Notes under the pieces: model-generated
What the model was told of the DNA's origin: nothing
The model's database searches: none
Seen by the model: only the letters and a program-made list of their open reading frames with translations
DNA from: Pararge aegeria
Lineage: Eukaryota; Arthropoda; Insecta; Lepidoptera; Nymphalidae
DNA length: 64,000 nt
Direction: 5' to 3'
Assembly (NCBI RefSeq): GCF_905163445.1
Contig: NC_053204.1
Span: forward strand, 1,371,501 to 1,435,500
Position numbers and translations under genes: made by a program
Part shown: positions 42,331-51,399 of the stretch, piece after piece
Numbering within the stretch: position 1 is the stretch's first letter
Layout of the letters: each line of letters begins with the position of its first letter

Positions 42331-42579
42331 CTTATTAAATCTTATTATCCGCTTAAAATATAAAAATAAATTATAATTGCATAAGTTGATAAAAAATGCT
42401 ATGCTTTACCGCGGCAGTCATTACGTACATTTGTAGATTAAACATTATATATGTAAAAGCGTGGTAATTTGTATGTTTTATTGGCATTGATTTTTTGGAA
42501 AATTGGAAAGTAACAATAGTTGTGCAAAAATCTTAAATTATGTGATTTATATTCGTTAGACACAGTCGACAATAGATAT

Positions 42580-43065
42580 TTCATTGGATAGATGCAGGCG
42601 TTACTTTGCGCAAATCCATGATAGGCAGGTAGGTATATTATGTTCAAATTGTCTCTAACCGTAAACCAGTACCGCGATTCCTTATTGAACCAAATTCGTT
42701 GGGCTTTAGTTATTGCAATATTACATGCTCGACTTCGCGTGTTGGATCTGATATTAATATAATTTGGAATGACATTAAATTGCTTATGTTGCTGATTGAA
42801 CCAAATATTTTGAACTGTGACTCGATGTAATTTTAGTTAGTAAGTTAGTTAACTTTATGTAAAGTCGAGCCTGCACGGTCAAGCTCACCGTTTTTAAATA
42901 ACATTGGCTTAACAATTATTCATTGTAAAGTCAACATCTCCTGAGGATGCTCCGGTTTCGCAGTGAAACGTACGTAGAGAATACATTGCCGAAGATCTGT
43001 TTGGTGTGGAGTATAAGGATTGAAGAAATTAAAAATTAAACCATGCAGATTCTCCTGCTTTTCGC
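42580..43065 (+). repeat. Repeat G, long copy
   Basis: 'gatagatgcaggcgttactt' and later 'agtcaacatctcctgaggat' to 'ccgaagatctgtttggtgtg'. The opposite-strand copy is split at 29440/31016. Non-coding by eye. Confidence 0.65.
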
Positions 43066-43390
43066 GGACCATATCAAACTAAGCTACATTTTCATAACAG
43101 ATGTTTCGTTCCGGCCCTGACCGCATAGGTACACTGTTATCTAAAGAAGTAATAAAATCTTGACTAAATATTTTTCACTTTCAAAGAAGACTTCTTACAA
43201 CATTTTCCATAATTTTCTAGAATGATTGATTTCTCTAATGTCTTTCAGAACAGGTAATTAACTACGTATTACTATAATAAACTAATTTAAAACCATCTTT
43301 CATGCCAATCGTGACTCGTTTCTAATTAATATGAACTAATAATGATATATGTTCAAAGAGGTTTTGGGTCAAAGTATAAACCTATAAGGT
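43066..43390. other. No gene seen
   Basis: AT-rich, unassigned. Confidence 0.4.
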
Positions 43391-43784
43391 GGCGGTGATA
43401 TCTCAGTGGTTAGAACTTCGGGTCACTTTCGGGGTGCCGAAGTCGAATCCCAGGACGTACCTCTAACTTTTCGAAGTTATGTGCGTTTTAAGCAATTACA
43501 ATTTCACTTGCTTCAACGCGAGCAAACCTGCATGCCTGCCTGAGTGTTCTCTATAATGTTCTAAAAGGCGTGTGAAGTCCTGCAGGGTGATTACGTATCT
43601 CGCGACAGCAATGCGACAGGCGTAAATCTTGCAATCACTGCTGTCAAACGTCACTTTTCCATAGAATAAATAAACAAAAGTGACATTTGACAGCAGTGAT
43701 TGCAAGATTTACTCCTGTTGCAAGCCTGTCGCGAGATACGTAATCACCCTGCCGTGCCCGTAATGGGTTCATATGATGATGATA
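43391..43784 (+). repeat. SINE-A with foldback element inserted
   Basis: Head GGCGGTGATATCTCAGTGGT and B-box remnant AAGTCGAATCCC; body to 'aaggcgtgtgaagtcc' at 43580. After the foldback, the end CCGTGCCCGTAATGGGTTCA with ATGATGATGAT. The middle of the SINE is missing across the insertion. Confidence 0.8.
43583..43751. mobile_element. Foldback MITE, 169 bp
   Basis: Ends CAGGGTGATTACGTATCTCG and its exact complement. Arms of about 75 bases pair with few mismatches (they share 'atcttgcaatcactgctgtc') around an ATAGAATAAATA loop. No clear target duplication, and SINE sequence is lost at the site. Superfamily not assigned. Confidence 0.8.
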
Positions 43785-43828
43785 AACCAATATTGTGCTC
43801 CCGGCCTAAAAACGTATGTCGGTCTCCG

Positions 43829-43971
43829 CAGTGGCGTGCACTTCATACATGCACAAAAGCACTGCATACCCAAATTATTTTATATAAACCGTATTGGAGG
43901 GGATTTTTTCCATTTTATGACATGTACCTGCTTTATGCATACCCTGGTCAGAAACCCTGTGCACGCCACTG
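43829..43971. mobile_element. hAT-type MITE, 143 bp, 8-bp duplication
   Basis: Terminal inverted repeats CAGTGGCGTGCAC and GTGCACGCCACTG; exact duplication GGTCTCCG at 43821-43828 and 43972-43979. Internal 'accctggtcagaaaccctgt' is shared with 44663-44805. No protein; needs a hAT transposase. Confidence 0.9.
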
Positions 43972-44111
43972 GGTCTCCGGACCATAAACTATATTTTTAT
44001 ACACAATGTGTAACGGAATTACAAAATAATATTGAAGAAAGCATAAGTATATTTCATAAGAACTCAGCCTGTAAGAATATTAAATAAAAAGAAGCATATT
44101 ATATATTATTA

Positions 44112-44330
44112 CATACAAAAGAATTCAAAACCTTCTAGGTGTTTACTTTTGACAACCCTATTGAAAGTAAAAGACCGACAAACGCATAGTACCTACGTTA
44201 CGAAATGCGTACCTAAGTAAGAAGTGTCAGGAGTCACATGATTCTAATTTTGCATTAGAGGTTAGGGCTGTCTCTGTATCTAATTTATTCCAGTTAAAAC
44301 TATGGCAGTCTTAGAGACAGTAAGTAAACT
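44112..44330 (+). repeat. Dispersed repeat H, copy 1
   Basis: 'aggtgtttacttttgacaac' to 'cagtcttagagacagtaag'. The minus-strand copy at 62500-62738 shares GACAACCCTA, AGGAGTCACATG and GAGACAGT landmarks in the same order. Confidence 0.6.
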
Positions 44331-44503
44331 ACTTTGAATGCCTGTGAAGAATTATTTCTGTTTTCATTTACACGTTGTATATGTACAAGGAAACGAAAAA
44401 TAATTTTTTTATTTATATATTTTATTTTAATATAACATACAAGTTTCCCCACAAGGTACATGATACAAAATACATATTATACATTATTGCCTGCTTGCTA
44501 AAT

Positions 44504-44986
44504 GCCTCGTTAGTCTAGTGGATAGCATGTTAAACTACAATTCACGAGGACCTAGGTTCGAATCCAAATTCGGGTCGGGCCAAATTATTTAAGGTTTTGT
44601 GTATTTTCTATTAGAGAATTTTTGGTACCAGCCCGGAGTTGGGAAGTTAGCGGTGTCAGACCCAGTGGTAAGCAATTCATATGAACACAAATGCACTGCC
44701 TACCCTAAAATGTTTATATAAGTCGCTTATGAGAAGGATTTTTCAAATTGAAGCGATATTCCTGCTTTATGCCTACCCCGGTCAGAAACCCTGTGCACGC
44801 CAATGGTCAGACTCCTTGCCTCGGAGAGCACGTAAAGCCGTTTGTCCTGGTTATTACCTATGCTTTAATTGTGGTAATAGTCGTTTAAGCCCACCAACCC
44901 GCATTGGAGCAGCGTGGTGATTCTATGCTCTAGAACCGTCTCTCCTATGAGAGACGAGGCCTGTGCCCAGAAGTTAGCACTTGACT
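44504..44986 (+). repeat. SINE-D with hAT MITE inserted
   Basis: tRNA-like head CGTTAGTCTAGTGGATAGCA with B box AGGTTCGAATCCAAA. Body 'gttgggaagttagcggtgtc', then after the MITE 'cctcggagagcacgtaaagc', 'cccgcattggagcagcgtgg' and 'gagacgaggcctgtgcccag'. It is the only near-complete copy; the head could be mistaken for a tRNA gene. Confidence 0.78.
44663..44805. mobile_element. hAT-type MITE nested in SINE-D, 143 bp
   Basis: Ends CAGTGGTAAGCA and TGCACGCCAATG are worn terminal repeats. Duplication GTCAGACC (44655-44662) versus GTCAGACT (44806-44813), 7 of 8. Same length and interior as 43829-43971. Confidence 0.85.
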
Positions 44987-44999
44987 GCGACTGCTATTC

Positions 45000-45130
45000 A
45001 CCCGGTGCTAAGTGATAAGGCAGTAAGATGGTAAAAGACTAAACTTTTAGGAGTACTACATTAAACCGTTAATCGGTTTATTCGCGACAACGTACCGGAA
45101 CGCTAAAATGCTAAGCGGCAGACCGTAATA
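45000..45130 (-). repeat. SINE-C fragment
   Basis: 'acccggtgctaagtgataag' and 'acgtaccggaacgctaaaat' then GCTAAGCGGCA, complement of the SINE-C body and tail. Confidence 0.65.
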
Positions 45131-45487
45131 TGACATAATATATCTTCATATTTATGTCATGCGTTCATTTAAAATATTAGTCGCTATATAATTCTGGGAA
45201 CACTCTGGGAGGTCTAAAACTCAGACACTTAAATATAATAATAAAATGATTCAATTATAAAGATAAAATAGACATCCTTTTCGCTTATTAAAATTCGTGA
45301 ATAGATGTACTTACTTTACAAAAGAATTCGAACGAATTACTTATAGCCTGGCTGCATAGAAGCTGCCAAATATGTGTGTAAAAATTTTACAGTCTACTTT
45401 TGTCAGTGTGAACACGTTTTTTCATGTGAAAGGTTAATTTTATGTTTGTTATTTGAACGCGATGATCTCAGAAGCTACTGGACGTCG

Positions 45488-45567
45488 GGCCCCGAGCACG
45501 ATCACCCGCTCGGAGGAAGATCTTCCTATTGTTACGGTCGAGCGTATCACCATAGCTCCCGTACATA
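45488..45567. repeat. Conserved ~70-bp box, copy 2
   Basis: GGCCCCGAGCACGATCACCC, then the shared core to TCCCGTACA; directly followed by a SINE-B tail. Confidence 0.75.
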
Positions 45568-45670
45568 AGTATTTACGTATATTATTCATATAATTATTCG
45601 TCAGTCATCTTAGTACCCATAACACAAGCTACGCTTACTTTGGGGCTATGTGGCGATGTTTATTTATTAT
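45568..45670 (+). repeat. SINE-B tail fragment
   Basis: 'tcagtcatcttagtacccat' to 'tggggctatgtggcgatgtt' and ATTTATTT runs. Confidence 0.75.
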
Positions 45671-45985
45671 TTATTTTATTTATTTATTTTTTATTTATTT
45701 ACTGGTCCGATTTGAAAAATTCTTTCAGTGTTGGATAGTCCATTTATCGAGGAAGCCTATAGGCCGCTATATATCATCATGCTAAGACCAATAGGTGCAT
45801 AGCATCAATGAAGAACTTTCAAAATCGGGGTGTTTTTTCCTTTTAAGAGCTTCCACTGGGTGTGCAGCGTAAACGGTTAAAGTTTCGATAGATAGATATA
45901 AGATTTTAAAACAGATTCACTTAATGAGAAATTAAAATTAACATAAAGAAGTGGTAATATATTATTATCTAGTTAGTGTGATACA

Positions 45986-46052
45986 AAACTAGCAGAGGCT
46001 ATTAGTATCAAAATAAAAAAAAAGTGGCGCGTTTATAAAAAAAAAAAAAAAA
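45986..46052 (+). repeat. Direct repeat, left copy (DR)
   Basis: AACTAGCAGAGGCTATTAGT, then GTGGCGCGTTTATAAAA and an A-run. The right copy is at 51275-51340 with four or five changes. Together with the 51229/51350 pair it shows a split tandem duplication. Confidence 0.8.
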
Positions 46053-46230
46053 TTGGTTGTCTGTAAAGTCGGCTTACTGACGATAGTTGAACGTGACAAC
46101 GTCGTAAGAAAATACTGATGGAATGGTTGCATTTTTCAGAAAATTTTAATATTATTTGTTTGATAGATATTATCGTTGCTATAAACAATTGACACCACAT
46201 TCACTTTTCACTGCACTTCATCCTTGCCGA

Positions 46231-46477
46231 AAACTTTTTTTTTTTTTTTTTTGCTTTTTCGGAAGGACACTTGCCGATAACCTCCTAAGGGGTTGCTACG
46301 GCGTCACCGGGGGAGTGGGGCGAGCGCGAAAGCTCGCCATGAGAAGAGCCCCAGGGCTCGACGACATCGGGGGGAGTATGGGAGACGTCGACCCGAGGGT
46401 GCCTCCTGCGAGGACTCGGACCTCGGCTCGGTTCGACGTTAATCTGACTGTTGGTGGACTTTTGGACTAATCATTGT
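46231..46477 (-). other. Jockey 3' UTR and poly(A)
   Basis: After the ORF2 stop (TTA at 46478-46480, i.e. TAA) a GC-rich UTR of about 230 bases includes 'gggctcgacgacatcggggg' (plus-strand reading) and ends in a T-run at 46231-46250, the complement of poly(A). The same UTR occurs at 2810-3058. Confidence 0.85.
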
Positions 46478-49192
46478 TTAGTCCGAACGCCCCCGTGACC
46501 GTGGTAAGGATCCACGTCCGGATGACGTCAGAAATCGGGGCCCTCGTCTTCGCCGGCGAAGACGCTGTGAATGTTGCGTGTGTGTGTGTTGTTGGGACAC
46601 GTTGTCGGTAGTTATTTTGTCGTCAGGGTCGTCAAGGACATGCTTCGGACGTCGCCGCTTTGGTTCGACGTCGGGGACGGGGGTATAAGTGGACGCCTCG
46701 ACCACTAGGGGGTTGGGGTGTCGGACTGCATTTTCAAAGTAGGTCTTTGATAATGTTTTCATGTACTGGGCTATGGTGGGAAGATCGAGGTCTCGGTGGA
46801 GATCTACGTTGCGCATGTACCACGGACTGTCCGTGGTCATACGCATAAATTTGTTCTGCAGGACTTGAAAGCTCCTGTAGGAGCTGTGAGGGCGATGGGC
46901 GAATACGACGCTGGCGTATGTCATAATGGGACGTATGCACGTTTTATACAAGGTTACCTTGTGACGGAGGGATAATTTGCTTTTGCGGCAAATCATCGGA
47001 TAGAGACGACCCATCACATACGCAGCCTTGTTGCGGGCCTTGCGAATGTGTGCGGTGAAGCTCATTCTATGATCGAACGTTACTCCCAGGTATTTGGCCT
47101 TGTCTTGCCAGGGTATGGGACGCCCGTAGAGGGTGACCTCTGCGGGGTTTACCGTGAAGCGGCCTCTCGGTTTGCCCGTGAAGAGCACGTGTAGAAGTGG
47201 GGAGAGCGCGGAGCCCTGAGGGACTCCCGCTCGTATGGGTCTAGGGGAAGAGAGCGTACCGTCTAGACGATAGCGAAATGTGCGATCGGTGAGATACGCT
47301 CGCAGCAAACGAACGAGACTAGCTGGCACGCCCAGATGGTGCAGCTTGTACAACAAGCCGGCGTGCCAGACCCTGTCGAAGGCCTTGGCAATGTCTAAGA
47401 ACACGGCCCCAGTGGGGCTCATGTGTCTGTATCGATTGAATCCTGCCAGTATGTGCTCCGTGAGGCGGTGCGCTTGGTGGACGCAAGAGTGCTTGGCTCG
47501 AAAGCCGAATTGCTCGTCGTTAAGGAGGTTTTTCTCCTCTACGACTGCCTTCAGTCTGTGTAATATTACCCTCTCATACACCTTTGCTAAGGTGTTGAGG
47601 AGGCTTATAGGGCGATAACTGGAGGGAAGGTCGCGGGGTTTGCCCGACTTGTGGATACCTATGACTGTTGCTTCCTTCCACTGGTTGGGGAAGTAGCAGT
47701 TTGCCAAGAATACATTAAAAATTACCACAAGTAGGTTGATAATTTGTCCTGGGAGTAACTTTAGGGTTTTATTGGTAATGCCGTCGGGGCCTGGGGCTTT
47801 CTTAGAGTGGAAGCCCTTGATAATAGTATGAACTTCATCGCAGGTCGTCGGGGCGAGAGGTTCACCATCGGGAGGGGTCGAGAGGATTGTTGCGAGTTCG
47901 CTTTCGACTCGCAAGACGTGGGGCCTATCAATGGATACGGTGCTCGGAGAGCATTGGGATTCGAGGCAGTCAGCCATGCATTCAGCCTTATCGATATCTT
48001 CAAAGGCGGGCGGAAGGTCGGGGCGTGCTAACGGTGGGAGGGCGGGAGCGCGGGTCATTTTGAGAGCCTTCGCCAGTTTGTAGAACGCACTACGCGATGG
48101 CGAGAGCTCCCCCAAGAACCTGTCCCATTGTCCGTGTCGGAGTGCGGTAATGATAGACACTACCTTCCTCTGGGCTCTCCAGAGTTCTAACCGATTCTGT
48201 CGTGTCGGATATTTGTCATGCTCCCTATGGGCCCTATTCTTGTTTGTGATTAGCTCTCGCGCGTCCTCCGTGAGTACCATGCGGTAAAATCCGCACGGCA
48301 TCTCGCGGGAGCATTCGCTCGTAGCGTCACAAACGTGGTTGGTCAGGTGCAGTGAGGCTGCCTGGGCTTGCTCTAATGTCTCTACGACGTCAGGAATTTT
48401 AGAGAGGTGCACAGAGTCCTTCGCTTCGAGTAGCCCGGAGAGCTTCTTGAAGTCGATGACTTTACGGGTCGGGAGGATCGCGGGGCCTACGGGGCCTAGC
48501 TGTAGTTTGACAGGTCTGTGATCCGAATATAGCTCGGATAGCACTTCCACAGAGTTCACCTGAAGGGTGATATTCTTGAGGAGCGCTATGTCGAGTATGT
48601 CCGGTCGGTCGATCGAACTATCCGACATCGGGAAGCGAGTCGGCGAGTCTGGGGCAACTACGATAAAGTTGAGGTCGGGTCGTCTGACAAGTATGTTAAG
48701 TTGTCGTCCGTGCGCGTTAGTGGAGCGGGACCAGTCGGTGTGCTTAGCGTTGAAGTCGCCAGCCAAAATGACAGAGTCACCTAAGGAGAGGAGAGCGAGT
48801 AAGTCACTCTCTAAAAAGGTTTTGTTCGGTGAGAGATAAACGGATGCTAGTATGATCGACGGATGGCCGGTCATACCCACCTGACATACGGAGGCTTCCA
48901 TGTTGGTAAGCTGTGGAGGATCGAGAGGAGTGCAGTGAAGAGCCCTTCTGTAATAGATCGCGGTACCACCCAACCGGTTGGTGGTCCGATCATTTCTAAT
49001 TAAGTTATAATTTCCAACTTTGGGATCGCTTCTACTAGGTTTTAAGAAGGTCTCTTGCACTAGGAAGATATCGATTTGTTGTGCACATATAAATTCACGG
49101 ATTTGATGCATTTGATCGATAATGCCGTTTGCATTAAAGAAGCTGACTGCCAGGGAGTGTGGTTTTACCCTACCTTTATATGTACTACCCAT
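46478..49192 (-). CDS. Jockey-clade ORF2: endonuclease and reverse transcriptase, catalytic segment deleted
   Basis: A 904-codon open frame. Residues 15-235 form an apurinic-like endonuclease: ANGI (21-24), QET (46-48), GDFNAKHTDW (145-154) and SDHRPV (223-228). Reverse transcriptase follows: KAPGPDGI (465-472), SYRPISLLN (525-533), GFRAKHSC (563-570), VFLDIAKAFDRVWH (597-610, with the first catalytic Asp at 600) and AGVPQGSALSPLL (655-667). Next should come a palm segment with the F/YADD pair. Instead the sequence passes straight to HVLFTGKPRG and then motif GVTFDHRMSF (703-712), so roughly 60-80 residues, including two catalytic Asp, are missing in frame. An Arg-rich tail ends the protein. 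It starts at the ATG overlapping the ORF1 stop. Family known; loss of activity inferred. Confidence 0.9.
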   Translation of the reverse strand: MGSTYKGRVKPHSLAVSFFNANGIIDQMHQIREFICAQQIDIFLVQETFLKPSRSDPKVGNYNLIRNDRTTNRLGGTAIYYRRALHCTPLDPPQLTNMEASVCQVGMTGHPSIILASVYLSPNKTFLESDLLALLSLGDSVILAGDFNAKHTDWSRSTNAHGRQLNILVRRPDLNFIVVAPDSPTRFPMSDSSIDRPDILDIALLKNITLQVNSVEVLSELYSDHRPVKLQLGPVGPAILPTRKVIDFKKLSGLLEAKDSVHLSKIPDVVETLEQAQAASLHLTNHVCDATSECSREMPCGFYRMVLTEDARELITNKNRAHREHDKYPTRQNRLELWRAQRKVVSIITALRHGQWDRFLGELSPSRSAFYKLAKALKMTRAPALPPLARPDLPPAFEDIDKAECMADCLESQCSPSTVSIDRPHVLRVESELATILSTPPDGEPLAPTTCDEVHTIIKGFHSKKAPGPDGITNKTLKLLPGQIINLLVVIFNVFLANCYFPNQWKEATVIGIHKSGKPRDLPSSYRPISLLNTLAKVYERVILHRLKAVVEEKNLLNDEQFGFRAKHSCVHQAHRLTEHILAGFNRYRHMSPTGAVFLDIAKAFDRVWHAGLLYKLHHLGVPASLVRLLRAYLTDRTFRYRLDGTLSSPRPIRAGVPQGSALSPLLHVLFTGKPRGRFTVNPAEVTLYGRPIPWQDKAKYLGVTFDHRMSFTAHIRKARNKAAYVMGRLYPMICRKSKLSLRHKVTLYKTCIRPIMTYASVVFAHRPHSSYRSFQVLQNKFMRMTTDSPWYMRNVDLHRDLDLPTIAQYMKTLSKTYFENAVRHPNPLVVEASTYTPVPDVEPKRRRPKHVLDDPDDKITTDNVSQQHTHTQHSQRLRRRRRGPRFLTSSGRGSLPRSRGRSD

Positions 49193-49194
49193 TA
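49190..49194 (-). promoter_or_regulatory. Overlapping stop-start TAATG between ORF1 and ORF2
   Basis: On the minus strand the ORF1 stop TAA (49194-49192) shares its last A with the ORF2 ATG (49192-49190). A UAAUG junction supports termination-reinitiation of the second ORF in the silkworm element SART1; here the same mechanism is inferred. Confidence 0.85.
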
Positions 49195-50730
49195 ACGGAT
49201 TGCTTTTTGGATAGTCCCGATGGTTGTTAGGAGGCTAGAGTGCTCACGCATAGCCTGGTTGAGGGAGACCTTTGCCTTTGCAAAGAATACTTTTACCTCG
49301 TTCATGTCAACCGCAGACACGAGGTACTGGATGAAGTCCAGGGGGTCCATATCCGGAGATAGGTGCATGGGCGAGGGCGCTGAGGCCGGGTGGGCCGCTG
49401 CCGGTGCGGTGGCCTGCGGGGCTACCGGCACCGGTGCGGGGGCGGGGGCGGAGGCGCTAGGCGCTCCGTTAAGGGGCTTGGCCCATGCGCTGGTAGCGGG
49501 TACCGGCGCTGGGACGAAGCGTTGGGCGGGCTGTGCTGCGGGTCTCCGAGCCGGCGGCGGACCCCTGCGCCGTGTAAACTGCGGCGCCTTTGGGCATCCG
49601 CGATAATTCGCGGGGTGCCCTTGGGTGTAGCAGAGTACACAGCTCGGTGGTTCGTCGACGGTCGGGTCCCGTCGGGAGCAATCGGCGGTGCCGTGGTCGC
49701 CCAGGCACTTGACGCACCTAGGGCGGGCGAAACAATTCCTTGCGGAATGGCCGTACAGTTGGCATCGGTGGCACTGGCCGACCTTGCCTCTGTTATGGGG
49801 CTTCTCGATAGTGAGTCCTGAAAGGTGGCACACTTTTTCGAGATTGTAAATCTCTTTACCTTCGGGGGAAAGTTCTAATAAAACGAGAACCATCTCGTAG
49901 ACATATTTCGTCCTGGTATTGTACATCCTATGTACCTCCAGGACAGGTAGATTTTGCGACAAAAGGTCGGCTTTTATTACCTCGGAGCTAATCTCCTTCG
50001 GTAATCCTTTAATGACGACGCGGAGAATGCGTTCGTCTCTTAGGGCGTAGGTATGAAAACCATATAGGTTTTAACCTATATTATGCTCTCTGAGCATTGA
50101 AGTTAGCCGACGGTGGTCGTCGGAGGATAGGCACTGTACTCTAATGCCTATAGCGGTGGATCGGGCACCGGTGAAGCCGATGCCGTTCGCTTCAAGAAGC
50201 GGGATGATTTTCATCCATGCGAGCTTGTCGCGGATGAAGAGAGGTGGGATTCTATCCCTGGGTTGGGGTTGCTCCTCCATAGGGGAGTCTTCGGGCTCGT
50301 CTTCGTCCGCAGGGGAAGCCTGGGACGCTGCGCGAGGCGCTGCGCGAGGCGCTGCGCGGGGCGCTTGGGACTGGGTCTTAGTTGGGCGGTCCGTTACCAC
50401 TTTCTTTGGCGGGTTCGCCTTGGATTTGGAAGCTTTAAGCTTCCGCTTTTTAGCACCGACGACGGTGAAGCCGTCGTCGGTCTCGGATGATGCCGGGGAG
50501 GTAGATTCTTCGATCGCTATCGCAGGGATAGCGACCGGGTCGTCGGTAATCGGCTCTGCGGGAGCCGGGGATTGCGGGCTGTCCGTGAACACTCTAGGCC
50601 TAACAGTCCTAAAGCGGTTTAGGTAACCCGCGTTATTCTCCTGGAGGTCCTTTAAGAGGGCCTCCAGATTAAGGTCGGAGTCGGCGAGGGCCATGGCGGC
50701 CCCCGGGGTAGCGGTTGACCTCCCTGCCAT
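49192..50730 (-). pseudogene. Jockey-clade ORF1 (gag), one in-frame stop
   Basis: Single frame of 512 codons from ATG at 50730 to TAA at 49194-49192, broken only by TAA at 50073-50071. The N-terminal 219 residues are acidic and low-complexity, with an Ala/Pro-rich stretch. Around the stop lies a nucleic-acid-binding region (IPPLFIRDK, then LRDERILRVVIKGLPKEISS). Then three zinc knuckles: CHRCQLYGHSARNC, CVKCLGDHGTADC and CVLCYTQGHPANYRGC. The C-terminus is Pro/Ala-rich. Jockey gag proteins bind element RNA and enter the nucleus. Translating past the stop keeps frame on both sides, so a single substitution is likely. Without readthrough only the N-terminal part would be made. Confidence 0.85.
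50062..50081. repeat. 9-bp inverted repeat around the ORF1 internal stop
   Basis: ATATAGGTT (50062-50070), spacer TT, AACCTATAT (50073-50081). The internal TAA lies in the centre. Confidence 0.85.
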
Positions 50731-51000
50731 GCAGGGAGGTGTGTGCCTAAAAAAAGGGTGTGGCCCTATGGGGCCTCGCCTTTAGGTGACGAGGGTGTTA
50801 AACTACGCTAATAATAACACGTGTACTTACAGGAATCCTAGACCCTAGAACTACACTGCACTACCACAACGCAGAAACGGACACTGATTTCCACTGACAC
50901 TTTCACCTCGAGCAATCGGTTGCGAGACAGACATCCGTACGGGACGGATGCGCGAAAACATGTAAATGTAGTATTTTATAGAAGCTGTCCACGCGGACGC
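50731..51000 (-). other. Probable Jockey 5' UTR region
   Basis: No stop-free frame continues upstream of ATG 50730. The sequence is GC-richer with CACTGACACTTTCACCTCGA. Jockey-type elements have internal promoters, but no start motif is certain here. The exact 5' end cannot be set because no target duplication was found. Confidence 0.45.
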
Positions 51001-51228
51001 ATCGCTCACTCAAGTAGGAGAGAGACAGATGTTGAACGCGGAGGCCGACTGTGCCTCTTTGTCGCTCGTTCCGCGCTCTCGCTTGCACTTCAAGCCTTGA
51101 ATGGAACGCCTCAGAGCGAGGTAACGCCGCATACGTTATTTTTTTTCGTGCTTGCAGCAGGCTCCATCAAATTATAAGACGTTGTCACGTCAAAAATAAT
51201 GAAAAATGTTTAATAAATACTAATATAA

Positions 51229-51397
51229 AATAAAATCATTTTATTTCAGGTCGGGGACCCATATACAGCAGCTTAAACTAGCAGAGGCTATTAGTATTAA
51301 AATAAAGAAAAGGGTGGCGCGTTTATAAAAAAAAAAAAATATAAATAAAAATATAAAATAAAATCATTTTATTTCAGGTCGGGGACCCATATACAAA
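51229..51397. repeat. Tandem duplication flank (S, DR', S')
   Basis: Block S 'aaatcattttatttcaggtc' plus GGGGACCCATATACA occurs at 51229-51267 and 51350-51396. The right DR copy (51275-51340) lies between them. Confidence 0.82.
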
Positions 51398-51399
51398 AT

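Larger units (their letters stand above)
46053..51226. mobile_element. ~5.2-kb insertion X carrying the Jockey element
   Basis: X lies between a direct-repeat block (45986-46052) and a second block (51229-51274) that are adjacent in the empty copy (51275-51397). Near its ends are 13-bp inverted repeats ACGTGACAACGTC (46091-46103) and its complement (51178-51190). The outer 180 bases left and about 200 bases right do not look like Jockey. X may be a DNA transposon or other element into which the Jockey inserted; no transposase for it was seen. Confidence 0.55.

Noticed and set aside
44504..44580. Possible tRNA gene
   Set aside because: A and B boxes are good, but the sequence continues into a SINE-D body with no terminator, and the acceptor ends do not pair well.
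46156..46470. 104-codon plus-strand ORF
   Set aside because: Antisense of the Jockey 3' UTR; the same artefact appears in the truncated copy at 2763-3058.
49390..49821. 143-codon plus-strand ORF
   Set aside because: Shadow of the GC-rich gag ORF on the minus strand.
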